40,430 bases of DNA from Longimicrobium sp. (GCF_035474595.1 NZ_DATIND010000039.1:1-40430), one strand, 5' to 3'. Counted from the stretch's first letter, positions 16,609-25,316 are shown. Numbers and translations are program-made. Notes: generated from the sequence alone by a model not told the origin.

Positions 16609-17856
16609 CTACCGGCAGCCGCGGGCGCGCTTCACCTCGTACAGCGCGCGGTCGGCGTCGCGGACGAGCTCGTCGGGCGAGGCGATCTCGGGGCGGTACT
16701 CGGCCACGCCGGCGCTGACCCCCACCGACCCGTTCAGCCGCATGCGCACCCGCTCGGCCAGCGAGTGCGCGGCCGCTGCGTTCCCGCCGGGAAGGATGGC
16801 CAGGAACTCGTCGCCGCCGTAGCGCACCACCACGTCGCTTCCGCGCGCCTCGGAGCGCAGGACGTCGGCCACCTGGCAGAGCACGCGGTCGCCGGCCTGG
16901 TGCCCCTGCGCGTCGTTCACCGCCTTGAAGCCGTCCAGGTCCAGCACCATCACCGCCAGCGGTTCGCCGCGCCGGGCCGAGGCCCACGCGTGCTCCATCA
17001 CCACGTCCATGTGGCGGCGGTTGGCCAGGCCCGTGAGCGAGTCGGTGAGGGAAAGGCTGCGCACGCTCTCGATCAGCCGGATGCGGCGGAGCGCCATCTC
17101 GGCCTGCAGCGCCAGCGCACGCATCACGTCCCAGTCCTCGGGCTCGAAGACGCGGTCCTCGCGGCGCTCGGTCAGCACCAGCACGCCCTCGTCGGCCACG
17201 GGAACGTGGGCCACCTGCGACGTGGCGGGGTCGCCGAAGAGCGGCGCGGCCACCGCGCAGGGGCCGCCGGCGCGCGCGTCCAGCGCCTGCATCAGCCCCG
17301 GCTCGGCGAAGCGCGGGTCCCACAGGAGGCAGGCGCGGTACTCCGTCGGCGCGGCGCCGGGGCGGGCGGGGGCGCGCAGCATCCCGCGCGCGGGCTCGCG
17401 GACGAACGCCAGCGAGGTGTGCGCGCCCACGATGCGCAGCGCGTGCTCGGCCAGCGCGCGGAACACCTCGTCCTCGGCCGCGGCGGCGTTCAGCTCCTCG
17501 AAGTAGGCGATGAGCTGGTCCGGAAGGCGCTGGCGCTTCAGCTGCCGCATCCGCTCCTGCCGCAGCGCGGCGATGCGCGCGCGCGCCTGGGCCAGCAGGT
17601 CGCCCTCGCCCTCGCAGGGAAGGCGCCAGGTGCCGGACGCGGCCAGCAGCACCCCCTCTTCGGGGCCCGATTCCAGGAGCAGCACCAGGTCCTGCACGTC
17701 GGCAGGCACTTCGATCATCTGCTCGACCGCGGCGCGCACGGCCTGCCGCGGCCCGCGCTCGTCGTGCGCGGGCGCGCGCGTGCCATCCGCGATCCACCGC
17801 GTGGGCGTGGCCATGAGCACGCCCAGCGTCCGGTCGTCTCCGCGCCGCAATCGCAT
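16609..17856 (-). CDS. GAF-GGDEF diguanylate cyclase
   Basis: The product is 415 residues from the ATG at 17856, with GGGAGGAC as ribosome site. The overlapping TTG at 17859 is less likely. Residues about 110-255 resemble a GAF sensor domain, ending ALALQAEMALRRIRLIESV. Residues about 260-415 form a GGDEF domain: LTDSLTGLANRRHMD, VMVLDLDGFKAVND, active-site RYGGDEF (GGDEF at 347-351) and the inhibitory I-site RGSD at 338-341. The enzyme should condense two GTP to cyclic-di-GMP with product inhibition. It is soluble. It is controlled from a well-defined promoter with a leader hairpin (17877-17914). The HD-GYP gene opposite could remove its product. Confidence 0.92.
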   Translation of the reverse strand: MRLRRGDDRTLGVLMATPTRWIADGTRAPAHDERGPRQAVRAAVEQMIEVPADVQDLVLLLESGPEEGVLLAASGTWRLPCEGEGDLLAQARARIAALRQERMRQLKRQRLPDQLIAYFEELNAAAAEDEVFRALAEHALRIVGAHTSLAFVREPARGMLRAPARPGAAPTEYRACLLWDPRFAEPGLMQALDARAGGPCAVAAPLFGDPATSQVAHVPVADEGVLVLTERREDRVFEPEDWDVMRALALQAEMALRRIRLIESVRSLSLTDSLTGLANRRHMDVVMEHAWASARRGEPLAVMVLDLDGFKAVNDAQGHQAGDRVLCQVADVLRSEARGSDVVVRYGGDEFLAILPGGNAAAAHSLAERVRMRLNGSVGVSAGVAEYRPEIASPDELVRDADRALYEVKRARGCR

Positions 17857-17867
17857 CAAGGTCCTCC

Positions 17868-17914
17868 CAAAAGAAAACGGGCCGATCCGTCCCGAAACCG
17901 ACAGATCCGCCCGT
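17868..17914 (-). terminator. Terminator-like hairpin in the GGDEF leader
   Basis: On the minus strand ACGGGC, GATC and GTC pair with GAC, GATC and GCCCGT (17877-17914), interrupted by two single mismatches. TTTTCTTTT follows directly. The stem stands immediately before the ribosome site of the GGDEF gene, as in a transcription attenuator. The roughly 35 nt between the predicted transcript start and this stem do not match a riboswitch class I know, including the GEMM cyclic-di-GMP aptamers. Confidence 0.5.
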
Positions 17915-17945
17915 ACCCAAAGACCAGCTAAGCTATTGCCTTCAT

Positions 17946-17957
17946 TTGGCTTGCCAA
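17946..17957. promoter_or_regulatory. Possible operator at the GGDEF transcription start
   Basis: TTGGC TT GCCAA is a 12-bp inverted repeat overlapping the edge of the -10 box and the predicted start site. That is a suitable place for a repressor. Confidence 0.35.
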
Positions 17958-17984
17958 TATAAACGTGTTCCCTAAATGCGTCAA
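17956..17984 (-). promoter_or_regulatory. Near-consensus sigma-70 promoter of the GGDEF gene
   Basis: On the minus strand TTGACG (17979-17984) and TATATT (17956-17961) are separated by exactly 17 bp. It stands out as AT-rich in an otherwise GC-rich window. The predicted leader is about 90 nt. Confidence 0.75.
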
Positions 17985-18425
17985 TCGGTGTCCTCGCACG
18001 GGGACGGCCATCCAGAAATTCAACATTCCCGCGTTCGCGCAGGGTTCAAAAAAGGTGACGGAGCAGGGCACGGTTCGGCGGCGCACCCCGTCCGCGGGCG
18101 ACGATCAAGGCTGAGGATGACCGGAGCCCACGTCACCAGACGCCGAGATTCATCGACAGCCGCTCAGGATCTCAGGAACGCGAAAGAGCCCTGCATTCAC
18201 GAGAGATGCAGGGGTTCATTTCGCCACGGCACTTCACATCGGAGGCGAAGGAAACGCCAGGCCGACGCTTGCGCCGTCGCATGCGGGAGTGCGCAACTTA
18301 CTCGTTATACAATCTTTTCGGGATAATCCTTGCGCGGAGTTCAGGGAGGAGCTACTCTGGACTTACGATAAGGTGTGCTCCTAAAGGAGCGCACTCGTAG
18401 AAACTCATTATGAGGAGAGTGGCGC
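17985..18425. other. Intergenic region upstream of the third subtilase
   Basis: No gene is seen. It contains an 8-bp stem (CCCTGCAT/ATGCAGGG, 18189-18213), an AT-rich stretch TCGTTATACAATCTTTTC near 18303-18318 that could hold a -10 box, and a hairpin at 18373-18394 in the probable leader. No good -35 box was found at the right spacing. Confidence 0.35.
18373..18394 (+). promoter_or_regulatory. Leader hairpin upstream of the third subtilase
   Basis: GTGTGCTCC and GGAGCGCAC form a 9-bp stem with a TAAA loop (one G-T wobble). The stem ends 17 bases before the GGAG ribosome site at 18414-18417. It could stabilise the transcript or affect translation; this is inference. Confidence 0.4.
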
Positions 18426-20018
18426 ATGAGAAACAAGTGGTTGCACTGGGCGGCGGCCTCACTGCTGGTGGCGCTCGCCGCCTGCGCCGACGAGGTAACG
18501 AGGCCCGACCTGCGGGCGCCGCAGGCATCACGCACTTCGCGCCGGGGCGACGTCGTACCGGACCGCTACATCGTCGTCTTCCGGGAGACGGTCGGCGATG
18601 CGCCCGGGCTGGCGCGGCAGCTCGTGGCGGCGCACGGAGGGACGCGGCACTATACCTACCAGCACGCGCTGAAAGGCTTCGCCGCCACCCTTCCCTCCTC
18701 CGCCATCGAGGCGCTGCGGCACAATCCCAACGTCGCCTACGTCGAGCCGGACCGGGTGGCGGCCCTCGACCAGACCGCGCAGCCGAGCCCCGTCTGGAAC
18801 CTGGACCGGGTGGACCAGCGCCGTCTGCCGATGGACGGCACCTACTACTACGCCTGGGCGGGCGCCGGCGTCACGGCGTACATCATCGACACGGGGATCC
18901 AGACGTCGCACCCGGAGTTCGGCGGGCGCGCGCAGGTGGGCTACGATGCATTCGGGGGGAACGGCCAGGATTGCACCGGCCACGGGACGCACGTGGCGGG
19001 CACCGTGGGCGGCGCCACGTACGGCGTGGCGAAAGCGGTGAAGCTGGTGTCGGTGCGCGTCTTCGAATGCACGAACACCACCACCTGGTCGGCGGTGATC
19101 GCCGGCATCGACTGGGTGCGCCTGCATCACCAGACGCCCGCCGTGGCCAACCTGTCGCTCGGCGGCGCCGCGGACTCGGTGGTGGACGCCGCCGTGCGCA
19201 ACCTGATCGCCAGCGGCATCACCGTGGTGGTGTCGGCCGGGAACGATGCGGCGGACGCGTGCAACTACTCGCCCGCGCGCGTGGCCGAGGCGCTGACCGT
19301 GGGCGCGACCGACCAGACGGACCAGCGGACGTCGTTCTCCAACATCGGTAGCTGCCTGGACGTGTTCGCGCCGGGGATGAACATCACCTCGGCGTGGATC
19401 AACGGAGGCTCCAACACGATCAACGGCACGTCGATGGCCGCTCCGCACGCCACGGGTCACGTAGCCCTGTTCCTCCAGGAAAAACCGGCCGCGACCACCA
19501 TCGAGACACGTGATCGGGTCGTCGCCAACGCCACACCCGGCCTCGTGACCTCGGCAGGCGCGGCGTCGCCCAATCGACTGCTGAATACGCGGCTAGGCCG
19601 GGACTACGGCGCACGTTCGCCCGTGCACCGGACCTATCAACCATACTTGGTAGACCATAGCTACTCGCTCGCGCCGGGCGCGCTGGATTATCCGCTCGAG
19701 AAGCTCGACTACTTCTACACGGCGAGCGATTCCTCCGCCGGGCACATTCCCCTGTACCGCTGCAGAGACCAGACCTACTACAATCGCAACCTGCTTTCCG
19801 TGAACGGCAGCTGCGGGATCTTCACGCAGGGCGTGCTCCAGGGCTACATCGCGACCTCACAGGTCACCGGCACCGTGCCGCTGTACCGGGTCTACCATCC
19901 GGGGTATCATGACAATCTGTACACCAAGAGCATTACGGAGGTGCAGGACAAGGTGGCCAACGCCGGGTACGTCGATAAGGGCATCATAGGCTACGTGTAC
20001 AACACGCCGTCACCCTGA
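18426..20018 (+). CDS. Proteinase K-like S8 protease lipoprotein with I9 propeptide and C-terminal beta domain
   Basis: The 530-residue precursor has lipobox LAAC (Cys20). Residues about 47-115 form an inhibitor-I9 propeptide (RYIVVFRE ... NVAYVEPDR). The catalytic domain has Asp155 (AYIIDTGI), His186 (GHGTHVAGTVGG), Asn273 (SAGNDAAD) and Ser336 (NGTSMAAPH). This is the compact arrangement of proteinase K and aqualysin, not that of the two minus-strand subtilases. Residues about 400-530 contain two similar units (IPLYRC ... and VPLYRVYHPGYHDNLYTKS), resembling DUF5648-type domains found after secreted enzymes. GAGGAG lies 8 bases before the ATG. An exported, lipid-anchored protease is expected. 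Confidence 0.92.
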   Translation: MRNKWLHWAAASLLVALAACADEVTRPDLRAPQASRTSRRGDVVPDRYIVVFRETVGDAPGLARQLVAAHGGTRHYTYQHALKGFAATLPSSAIEALRHNPNVAYVEPDRVAALDQTAQPSPVWNLDRVDQRRLPMDGTYYYAWAGAGVTAYIIDTGIQTSHPEFGGRAQVGYDAFGGNGQDCTGHGTHVAGTVGGATYGVAKAVKLVSVRVFECTNTTTWSAVIAGIDWVRLHHQTPAVANLSLGGAADSVVDAAVRNLIASGITVVVSAGNDAADACNYSPARVAEALTVGATDQTDQRTSFSNIGSCLDVFAPGMNITSAWINGGSNTINGTSMAAPHATGHVALFLQEKPAATTIETRDRVVANATPGLVTSAGAASPNRLLNTRLGRDYGARSPVHRTYQPYLVDHSYSLAPGALDYPLEKLDYFYTASDSSAGHIPLYRCRDQTYYNRNLLSVNGSCGIFTQGVLQGYIATSQVTGTVPLYRVYHPGYHDNLYTKSITEVQDKVANAGYVDKGIIGYVYNTPSP

Positions 20019-20061
20019 GCGGCACCCCCGGCCGAGGATCGGCGGGCTCGCCAAACGCATA

Positions 20062-20095
20062 CCGGCCCCGCGATCGATGGCGATTGCGGGGCCGG
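20062..20095. terminator. Bidirectional hairpin terminator between convergent genes
   Basis: A 15-bp stem (20062-20076 with 20081-20095, one G-T wobble) lies between the convergent subtilase and amidohydrolase genes. CCGGCCCCGC pairs with GCGGGGCCGG around a short ATGG loop. Confidence 0.7.
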
Positions 20096-20119
20096 ATGCT
20101 TTCGAGATCCACCGGTGGA

Positions 20120-22129
20120 TCAGGGGACCGGGGCGACCCCGATAGCGGCGTACAGGCGGTCCGGCTGGTAGACGACGCCGTCCTTCACCACCAGCCGCGT
20201 GCGGCGCACGTCCGAGATGTTGGTGGTGGGGTCGCCGTCCACCAGCACCACGTCGGCCAGGCGTCCGGCGGCGATGGTGCCCAGCTCGCCGTCGCGCTTC
20301 ATTACCTGCGCCGCGCCCAGCGTGGCGATGTACAGCACGTCGGCCGCCGGGATCCCCGCCTGTACGTACAGCTCCAGCTCGCGGTGCAGCTGGAACCCCG
20401 AGAGCGCGTCGGTTCCCGCCACCAGCCGCACCCCCTGGCGGTGCAGCATCCCCACGAGCTGCACCATGCGCCGGTAGCTCTCGCGGTAGCGCGCGTCCAT
20501 CCCCTCCGGCACGGGCAGGCCGCCGGTAAGCAGGCTGCGCCGCACGTTCACCGGCAGCCGGTCCGCCACCGCCGCGAAGTCCGGCGACACCTCGCCGCTG
20601 CGCGCGGTGAACATCCCTTCGAACGCGTTCAGCGTGGGGTCCACCACGATGTGCCGGTCGCGCAGCAGCGCCACGAAGCGCTGCACCTGGGGCGACGACA
20701 GGTCCAGCCCGGCCGCCATCGCCGCGGGGCGGGTGAAGCGCGCCGGGGTGCGGGTGTCGATGCTGTCGCCCAGGAAGTTCAGGACGAGGAAGTTGGCGTG
20801 CTGGATCTCGTCCATCCCCATCCGCACCCCGTCCTCGGCGGTGAGGTGCCAGGGGATGTGCCCGCTGACGCGCATCCCCAGCGCGTGCGCCCGCTGGATG
20901 ATCCCCGGCAGCAGGGTGGTGTCGAGCGAGCTGTAGACCTTGATCTGCTCCGCGCCGAGGCGGCGGTACGCGTCCACCGCGGCCCGCGCCTCCTGCGGCG
21001 TCGACACCTTCAGCCCGGTGGGCGCCGTGAACGGCCCCGGCCCGTCGATGAAGCCCGCGATGATCAGCCGCGGGCCCAGCTGCTCGCCCGATGCCCAGCG
21101 CCGCCGGAGCGTGGTGACGATGGTGGTGTCGTTGCCCATGTCGCGCACGCTGGTGACGCCCGCGGCCAGGTGCATCAGCCCGTCGATGGGGCTGTTGTGC
21201 GTGTGCATGTCCCACAGCCCCGGGAGCAGCGTCTTCCCCGCCCCGTCGATCACCTCCGCCCCCGCCGGCACGCTTACCGACCCCGCCGGCCCCGCGGCCA
21301 CGATGCGGTTCCCGTCGATCACCACCGTCATCCCGGTGCGGCGGACGCGCGCCGCGGGGTCGAACACCGCCACGCCGCGAAAGACGAGGGGGTGCCCCGG
21401 ATGCCGCGCCAGGGTGCGGGCCATCTCCGCGTAGCGCCGCTCCTCGGCCGCGTCCTGCGCGCGCACGAGCTGCGGGAGCACCGATTCCCATCCCGCCTCC
21501 ACGGTGCCGCCCCACCCGCCGCCCTGCGCGAAGAAGCGCCGCTCCGGTGTGAGCCACAGCGTCATCGGCTCGAAGCCGAAGCCGGCGATGCGGTACTCGG
21601 TGACGGTGCGGGTGCGGCCGCCGGCGCTCACCTGCAGGTCGCCCACGCGCTCGAGGGTGGCGCGCCCGCCGGGAAGCAGCGGGAGCGCGTGGTCCGGCGC
21701 GTCGAGCAGCGCCCGCGCCAGGATCCCCGCGTCGGACGCATCGTTCATCGCCGCGTAATACGCCGGCCCGCTCACGGCGGCGTCGCCGTGCTCGGCCGCG
21801 CTGCGCCAAGTGGCGCGGCCGTTCGCGATCTCGAACCGCTCGTCCACCGGGTTCTTGTAGTAGTCCACCCCGGTGGTGTGCAGCATCGCCGGAAGCCCGT
21901 CGGCGCCCAGGCGGACGTGCGTCTCCAGCTCGGCCCCCCGCCCGCGGTCGTTCACCTTCGAGGTGAAGCGCAGCTCGCCGTCGGGCATCGTCCACCCCCG
22001 CAGCTCGCCCGCGCTGCGCTCGCCCAGGACCACGGTCCAGCGCGCGGTGTCGGAAGCCGCGGGGTTCTGCGCCGGGAGGCGGGCGGCGGAAACGAGGCAC
22101 AGCGCAAGGAGGATCGCGGGTCGTTTCAT
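20120..22129 (-). CDS. Secreted amidohydrolase-family protein
   Basis: The 669-residue precursor starts at the ATG at 22129 with a Sec signal peptide (MKRPAILLALCLVSAARLPAQ). Residues about 25-250 are an unrecognised N-terminal beta-rich domain. The C-terminal 400 residues are a metal-dependent amidohydrolase TIM barrel. It has GLWDMHTHNS (HxH metal pair), MRVSGHIPWH, EIQHANFL and the terminal metal Asp in VAGTDALSG, followed by LGTIAAGRLADVVLVDGDP. Such exported proteins include imidazolonepropionase-like and prolidase-like hydrolases that cleave C-N bonds. The metal ligands appear complete. Substrate is unknown. It shares a convergent terminator with the third subtilase. Confidence 0.88.
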   Translation of the reverse strand: MKRPAILLALCLVSAARLPAQNPAASDTARWTVVLGERSAGELRGWTMPDGELRFTSKVNDRGRGAELETHVRLGADGLPAMLHTTGVDYYKNPVDERFEIANGRATWRSAAEHGDAAVSGPAYYAAMNDASDAGILARALLDAPDHALPLLPGGRATLERVGDLQVSAGGRTRTVTEYRIAGFGFEPMTLWLTPERRFFAQGGGWGGTVEAGWESVLPQLVRAQDAAEERRYAEMARTLARHPGHPLVFRGVAVFDPAARVRRTGMTVVIDGNRIVAAGPAGSVSVPAGAEVIDGAGKTLLPGLWDMHTHNSPIDGLMHLAAGVTSVRDMGNDTTIVTTLRRRWASGEQLGPRLIIAGFIDGPGPFTAPTGLKVSTPQEARAAVDAYRRLGAEQIKVYSSLDTTLLPGIIQRAHALGMRVSGHIPWHLTAEDGVRMGMDEIQHANFLVLNFLGDSIDTRTPARFTRPAAMAAGLDLSSPQVQRFVALLRDRHIVVDPTLNAFEGMFTARSGEVSPDFAAVADRLPVNVRRSLLTGGLPVPEGMDARYRESYRRMVQLVGMLHRQGVRLVAGTDALSGFQLHRELELYVQAGIPAADVLYIATLGAAQVMKRDGELGTIAAGRLADVVLVDGDPTTNISDVRRTRLVVKDGVVYQPDRLYAAIGVAPVP

Positions 22130-22427
22130 GGGAGAGCTGGCTGAAGGGGAACGGGTGGAGACGAAAATCGGCTTCCCGGGAAGTAGGGGCGATTCGATAA
22201 GGGGCGCAAGACGGACGTGAAAGGAGGGGAGGGCGCCGCAAGGAGCGTCCTCGCGCGCCGGACCTTCGCGCGCGGGGATTCGCGATCGCGCCGATGCCGG
22301 CGTCATCGATGCTTCCGCGGCCGGGCCGGCGAAGCGCCGCCACGCCGGAACGCACGAAAGGATCTCCGCCGGGGGTCGGCTGCCGCACGTGGCGGATGGC
22401 GGGAACCCGACCGCCTCCCCCGGCGGT
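22130..22427. other. Intergenic region upstream of the amidohydrolase
   Basis: About 300 bp without a supported gene. It should contain the amidohydrolase promoter, and TTGCGC with TACTTC at 18-bp spacing on the minus strand is the best but weak candidate. Several GC-rich inverted repeats are present, none distinctive. Confidence 0.3.
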
Positions 22428-23081
22428 TCAGATCATCACGGGGATTCTGCCGATGTCCAGGAGCAGCGCGTCGAGGCAGCGGCTGCTCTTTCCCCAGTCG
22501 AACATCTGCCCCTTGATGGCCGTGCTCGCCCGCACCTCGGTGCGCGGGTCGGTGCGGCGCAGCGCCACGAGAACCTTTCCCTCCCACGACCACAGGTCCG
22601 AGGGGAGGACCGCCTCCACCATGCAGCCGTCGCTGGCGAGGTGGAATTCGTGCAGCACCTGGCCGTTGCGGGCCAGGGAGCACAGCAGCGCGGCCAGCGC
22701 CTCGTGGATGGGCCGGTCGACGGTGGCCACGCGCTCCTGCCCGGTCTTCACCCCCAGCCGCGCGTAGATCGGCTGCGCGATCCCGATGAGCGGAGAGAGG
22801 GGAATGGGAACGCCCGTGAGCGCCTGGAACGGCCTGTCGAAGAGCTTCAGGAACTGTTCCGCGCTCATCCGGCCCCTTGCCTGCGCCGCATGCTCGCCCA
22901 CCAGCTGCCTCACCTGCGGCGAGCGGGCGAACGCCGCCAGATCCGATGCCGGCGCCGGAGCCGGAGCCGGTGCCGGTGCCTGTGCCGGCTCCGGAAGCCG
23001 GGCACCGCCACCCGCCAGCGGCGCCCCGCACGACCAGCAGAACCGGCCCTCCGCCTTCACTCCGCAAGCCGAGCAGTACAT
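22428..23081 (-). CDS. Zinc-ribbon domain protein of unknown function
   Basis: The product is 217 residues from the ATG at 23081, with GGAGGAC before it. An N-terminal zinc ribbon (MYCSACGVKAEGRFCWSCG, four Cys in two CxxC pairs) leads into an Ala-Pro spacer (about residues 30-46). The spacer is coded by an imperfect hexanucleotide repeat at about 22948-22997. The remaining 165 residues are a mixed domain I do not recognise, with LIGIAQPIYARLGVK, LLCSLARNGQVLHEFHLAS and a C-terminal FDWGKSSRCLDALLLDIGRIPVMI. No transmembrane segment is seen. The Ala-Pro tract is likely a flexible linker, and its length may vary between strains. The gene lies upstream of the amidohydrolase on the same strand, but separated by 300 bp. 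Confidence 0.75.
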   Translation of the reverse strand: MYCSACGVKAEGRFCWSCGAPLAGGGARLPEPAQAPAPAPAPAPASDLAAFARSPQVRQLVGEHAAQARGRMSAEQFLKLFDRPFQALTGVPIPLSPLIGIAQPIYARLGVKTGQERVATVDRPIHEALAALLCSLARNGQVLHEFHLASDGCMVEAVLPSDLWSWEGKVLVALRRTDPRTEVRASTAIKGQMFDWGKSSRCLDALLLDIGRIPVMI

Positions 23082-23199
23082 GGGTGTCCTCCGGATGGAG
23101 CGGTCACGGTCCGGCGTACGCTGCCCGTAGCCGCCACATTCGCTCCATACGACGCGGGGCGCTGCGTCCACGGCGCCCGTTGTGGTATTCGATCTATCG

Positions 23200-23973
23200 T
23201 CAGCGTCCGCACTGGCCCGGCTGCACGGAGCCGCCAGGCGCGGGAGCCGGCAACGGCGAGATCCACACCTCGATCAGCCCCGGCCGAGCGTGGAACAGCC
23301 CAAGGCGCTGGCGCGTCAGCATCGGCCAGAGCGGCATCGTCACCGTGTAGCCGCGCCGCGCCAGCTCGGCTTGGACCCTGGTGCAAACGACGCGCGCGAG
23401 AACACTGTCACCCTCGAAAAAGTAGCGCACGCCGCCGTAGGTCTCGGGGCGGTTCTCGCCCGCAGGAAGGACGTGCTCAGGCGTGCCGACCCGCCAGTCG
23501 TCGTGCTGCTTCAGCGCCAGCCGCACGCGGGAGACCGTCTGTCGGTCGCCGGGATCCTGGTACTGGAGGGTGATGCGAGTCGGCCCCGGCACGTACGGCG
23601 CCGCAGATCCGTGTGCCGCCTGCCCTGACGGCCCCTCGGCCAGGTAGCGCCTGCTGGCCCACCCCTCGATCCCGCGCACACGGATGCGCGCCCAGTCCGG
23701 CGCGCCGCCGGGCAGGATCTCCACTGGCTCGCCTCGCCCGGCGATGGTCAGGACAGGCTGGGTGCTGCCAGGCCCCGCGCGCACGTTGAGGTCCGGCGCG
23801 ATGACGAACGCCGTCGCCACAGCCGCGATTACCGGCGATGCCGAGATCTGGCCCGATCCGAAGATCACGCGTACGAGCCCGAGCGCCACGCCGAGCACCA
23901 TCCACTGTGCGACGTATCCGCGCATCCCGGTCGAGGGGGATCTGCCACCAGGAACAGAGGCACCGGTACTCAT
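23200..23973 (-). CDS. Membrane-anchored SH3-like domain protein
   Basis: The product is 257 residues from the ATG at 23973. A TTG three codons earlier is possible. One transmembrane segment lies at about 22-55 (YVAQWMVLGVALGLVRVIF, then SPVIAAVATAFVIA). A bacterial SH3-like domain follows (about 60-115: NVRAGPGSTQPVLTIAGRGEPVEIL ... WARIRVRGIEGWASRRYLAE). The C-terminal 110 residues are unrecognised (ITLQYQDPGDRQTVSRVRLAL ... VRYFFEGDSVLARVV). SH3b domains often bind peptidoglycan or other cell-wall ligands. The neighbour downstream is the zinc-ribbon gene and the neighbour upstream is a multi-pass membrane protein, all on one strand. A joint envelope-associated role is possible but unproven. 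Confidence 0.75.
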   Translation of the reverse strand: MSTGASVPGGRSPSTGMRGYVAQWMVLGVALGLVRVIFGSGQISASPVIAAVATAFVIAPDLNVRAGPGSTQPVLTIAGRGEPVEILPGGAPDWARIRVRGIEGWASRRYLAEGPSGQAAHGSAAPYVPGPTRITLQYQDPGDRQTVSRVRLALKQHDDWRVGTPEHVLPAGENRPETYGGVRYFFEGDSVLARVVCTRVQAELARRGYTVTMPLWPMLTRQRLGLFHARPGLIEVWISPLPAPAPGGSVQPGQCGR

Positions 23974-24059
23974 CGATTGCAATCCTTATCCAGCGGAATG
24001 GAAGGGATAGTTGAGTTCGAAGAGATGGGAGATGCGGATCAGTCTCGAAGCGAGCCACT

Positions 24060-25316
24060 CTAAGAATCGTCGGGGAGATTCGCTGCGATCACCAACACCA
24101 GCAGGCCGAAACCTAAGGCGGCGCCCACCTTCAGCGCCTCCACACTGATGTAGCGCGCCTGCCAGGCGTCTTCCTCCGCCTCGCGCCGCCACATCGCGCC
24201 CACGGCCGCGGTCGTGAGAAGGGCCGCCAGGACCACCGCGTCGAACACGGGCGCGCTGGCGTGCTGGAACATCGCGGCGAACGCTCCCGCCACTGCATCG
24301 GGGAGCGCTTGGAAATGACTGGCAGCAGGGGACCAGGTGTTGAGCATCCACGCATGCTCGTGCCACGCCACATCGATGCCGGCGGCCACGTCCGGCAACC
24401 CGGCGGTGACTGTCAGCAGCAGCGCGAACGCGCTTCCCACGGAGAAGCCCGCGAGCGCCATCGGACGCTCGCCTCGTCCACCCTCCCACGCCGTGCGGAA
24501 CTGATCAATGGCGAGCCGGCCCAACATCCCGAGGACGAACACCAGCGCCCCGGCGACGCCGAGCACCGCAACGAACGCCAGGACCACCATCAGGACCACG
24601 CCGACCGCGGCGAGGATCCATGCAACGATCGGCGCGAGGAAGTGCAGGATTGGCAGCAGCAACGAGGCATAGCACCAGCGGAGCAGCGGAACCGTCAGCC
24701 ACACGACCGCCGTAGCTGCCACTGCCGCCAGCGCGTACTTCACGAGGGTCAGACCGAGGGCGCGCACCAGATGGACCAGCGCGTACACCACGCCAATGGC
24801 GAGTCCGATTCCCGCCAAGTACGGAAAGATGACGGCGACAAGGGTGGAGATGAAGTGGAACACCGCGCCGACGATGCTGAAGACGAAGGCGAGGATCACG
24901 CCAACTGTGCTCGCTATCTTCACCAGCACCACCCCCATCCAGCTTAAGAGCACGACTGATCCGAGCCCCACGCACAGCCCCGAGAGCCCGTTCGCCAGCC
25001 GGCCCGGTTTCATGAAGACGAGAGAGGTGACGAACAGGATGGCGAGGTACCACCAGAGACCCACCACCAGCCATTCCGCGAGCAGGGGGCTCCACGCGGT
25101 ACCCGCCCCGGTGAACGCCAAAGTGTTCTCGGTGAACCGGAGCACCGACAACGTTGGGTTTGCGAGCCACTGCGGCGCCCAGTGGTTCGCCACGTATGCC
25201 AGGAAGCCCCGGAAGTTGTAAGTGAAGAAAACGAGACCTACGGCGAGGTCGGCGCCCAGCAAACGCCAGTTGAAGCTGGCAGCGGGCTTCTTGACCGCGG
25301 GAAATGGAGATCTCAT
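24060..25316 (-). CDS. Multi-pass integral membrane protein of unknown function
   Basis: The product is 418 residues from the ATG at 25316. The sequence is strongly hydrophobic, with about nine to ten likely membrane segments. Examples are LGADLAVGLVFFTYNFRGFL, WWYLAILFVTSLVF, VGVILAFVFSIVGAVFHFIS, IFPYLAGIGLAIGVVYALV and the C-terminal VGAALGFGLLVLVIAANL. No transporter signature motif or catalytic residue was recognised. The central helices are rich in Val, Ala and Gly with few charges. The ATG has no strong ribosome site. It is first of three minus-strand genes ending with the zinc-ribbon protein, with gaps of 86 and 118 bp, so a common transcript is plausible. Confidence 0.75.
   Translation of the reverse strand: MRSPFPAVKKPAASFNWRLLGADLAVGLVFFTYNFRGFLAYVANHWAPQWLANPTLSVLRFTENTLAFTGAGTAWSPLLAEWLVVGLWWYLAILFVTSLVFMKPGRLANGLSGLCVGLGSVVLLSWMGVVLVKIASTVGVILAFVFSIVGAVFHFISTLVAVIFPYLAGIGLAIGVVYALVHLVRALGLTLVKYALAAVAATAVVWLTVPLLRWCYASLLLPILHFLAPIVAWILAAVGVVLMVVLAFVAVLGVAGALVFVLGMLGRLAIDQFRTAWEGGRGERPMALAGFSVGSAFALLLTVTAGLPDVAAGIDVAWHEHAWMLNTWSPAASHFQALPDAVAGAFAAMFQHASAPVFDAVVLAALLTTAAVGAMWRREAEEDAWQARYISVEALKVGAALGFGLLVLVIAANLPDDS

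Noticed and set aside
17857-17955. GEMM-type cyclic-di-GMP riboswitch upstream of the GGDEF gene
   Set aside because: GGCAA is present, but the GAAA tetraloop and the ACGCAAAGCC receptor expected in GEMM-I are not seen.
20084-22144. Antisense frame opposite the amidohydrolase
   Set aside because: Shadow frame; signal peptide and metal motifs are on the other strand.
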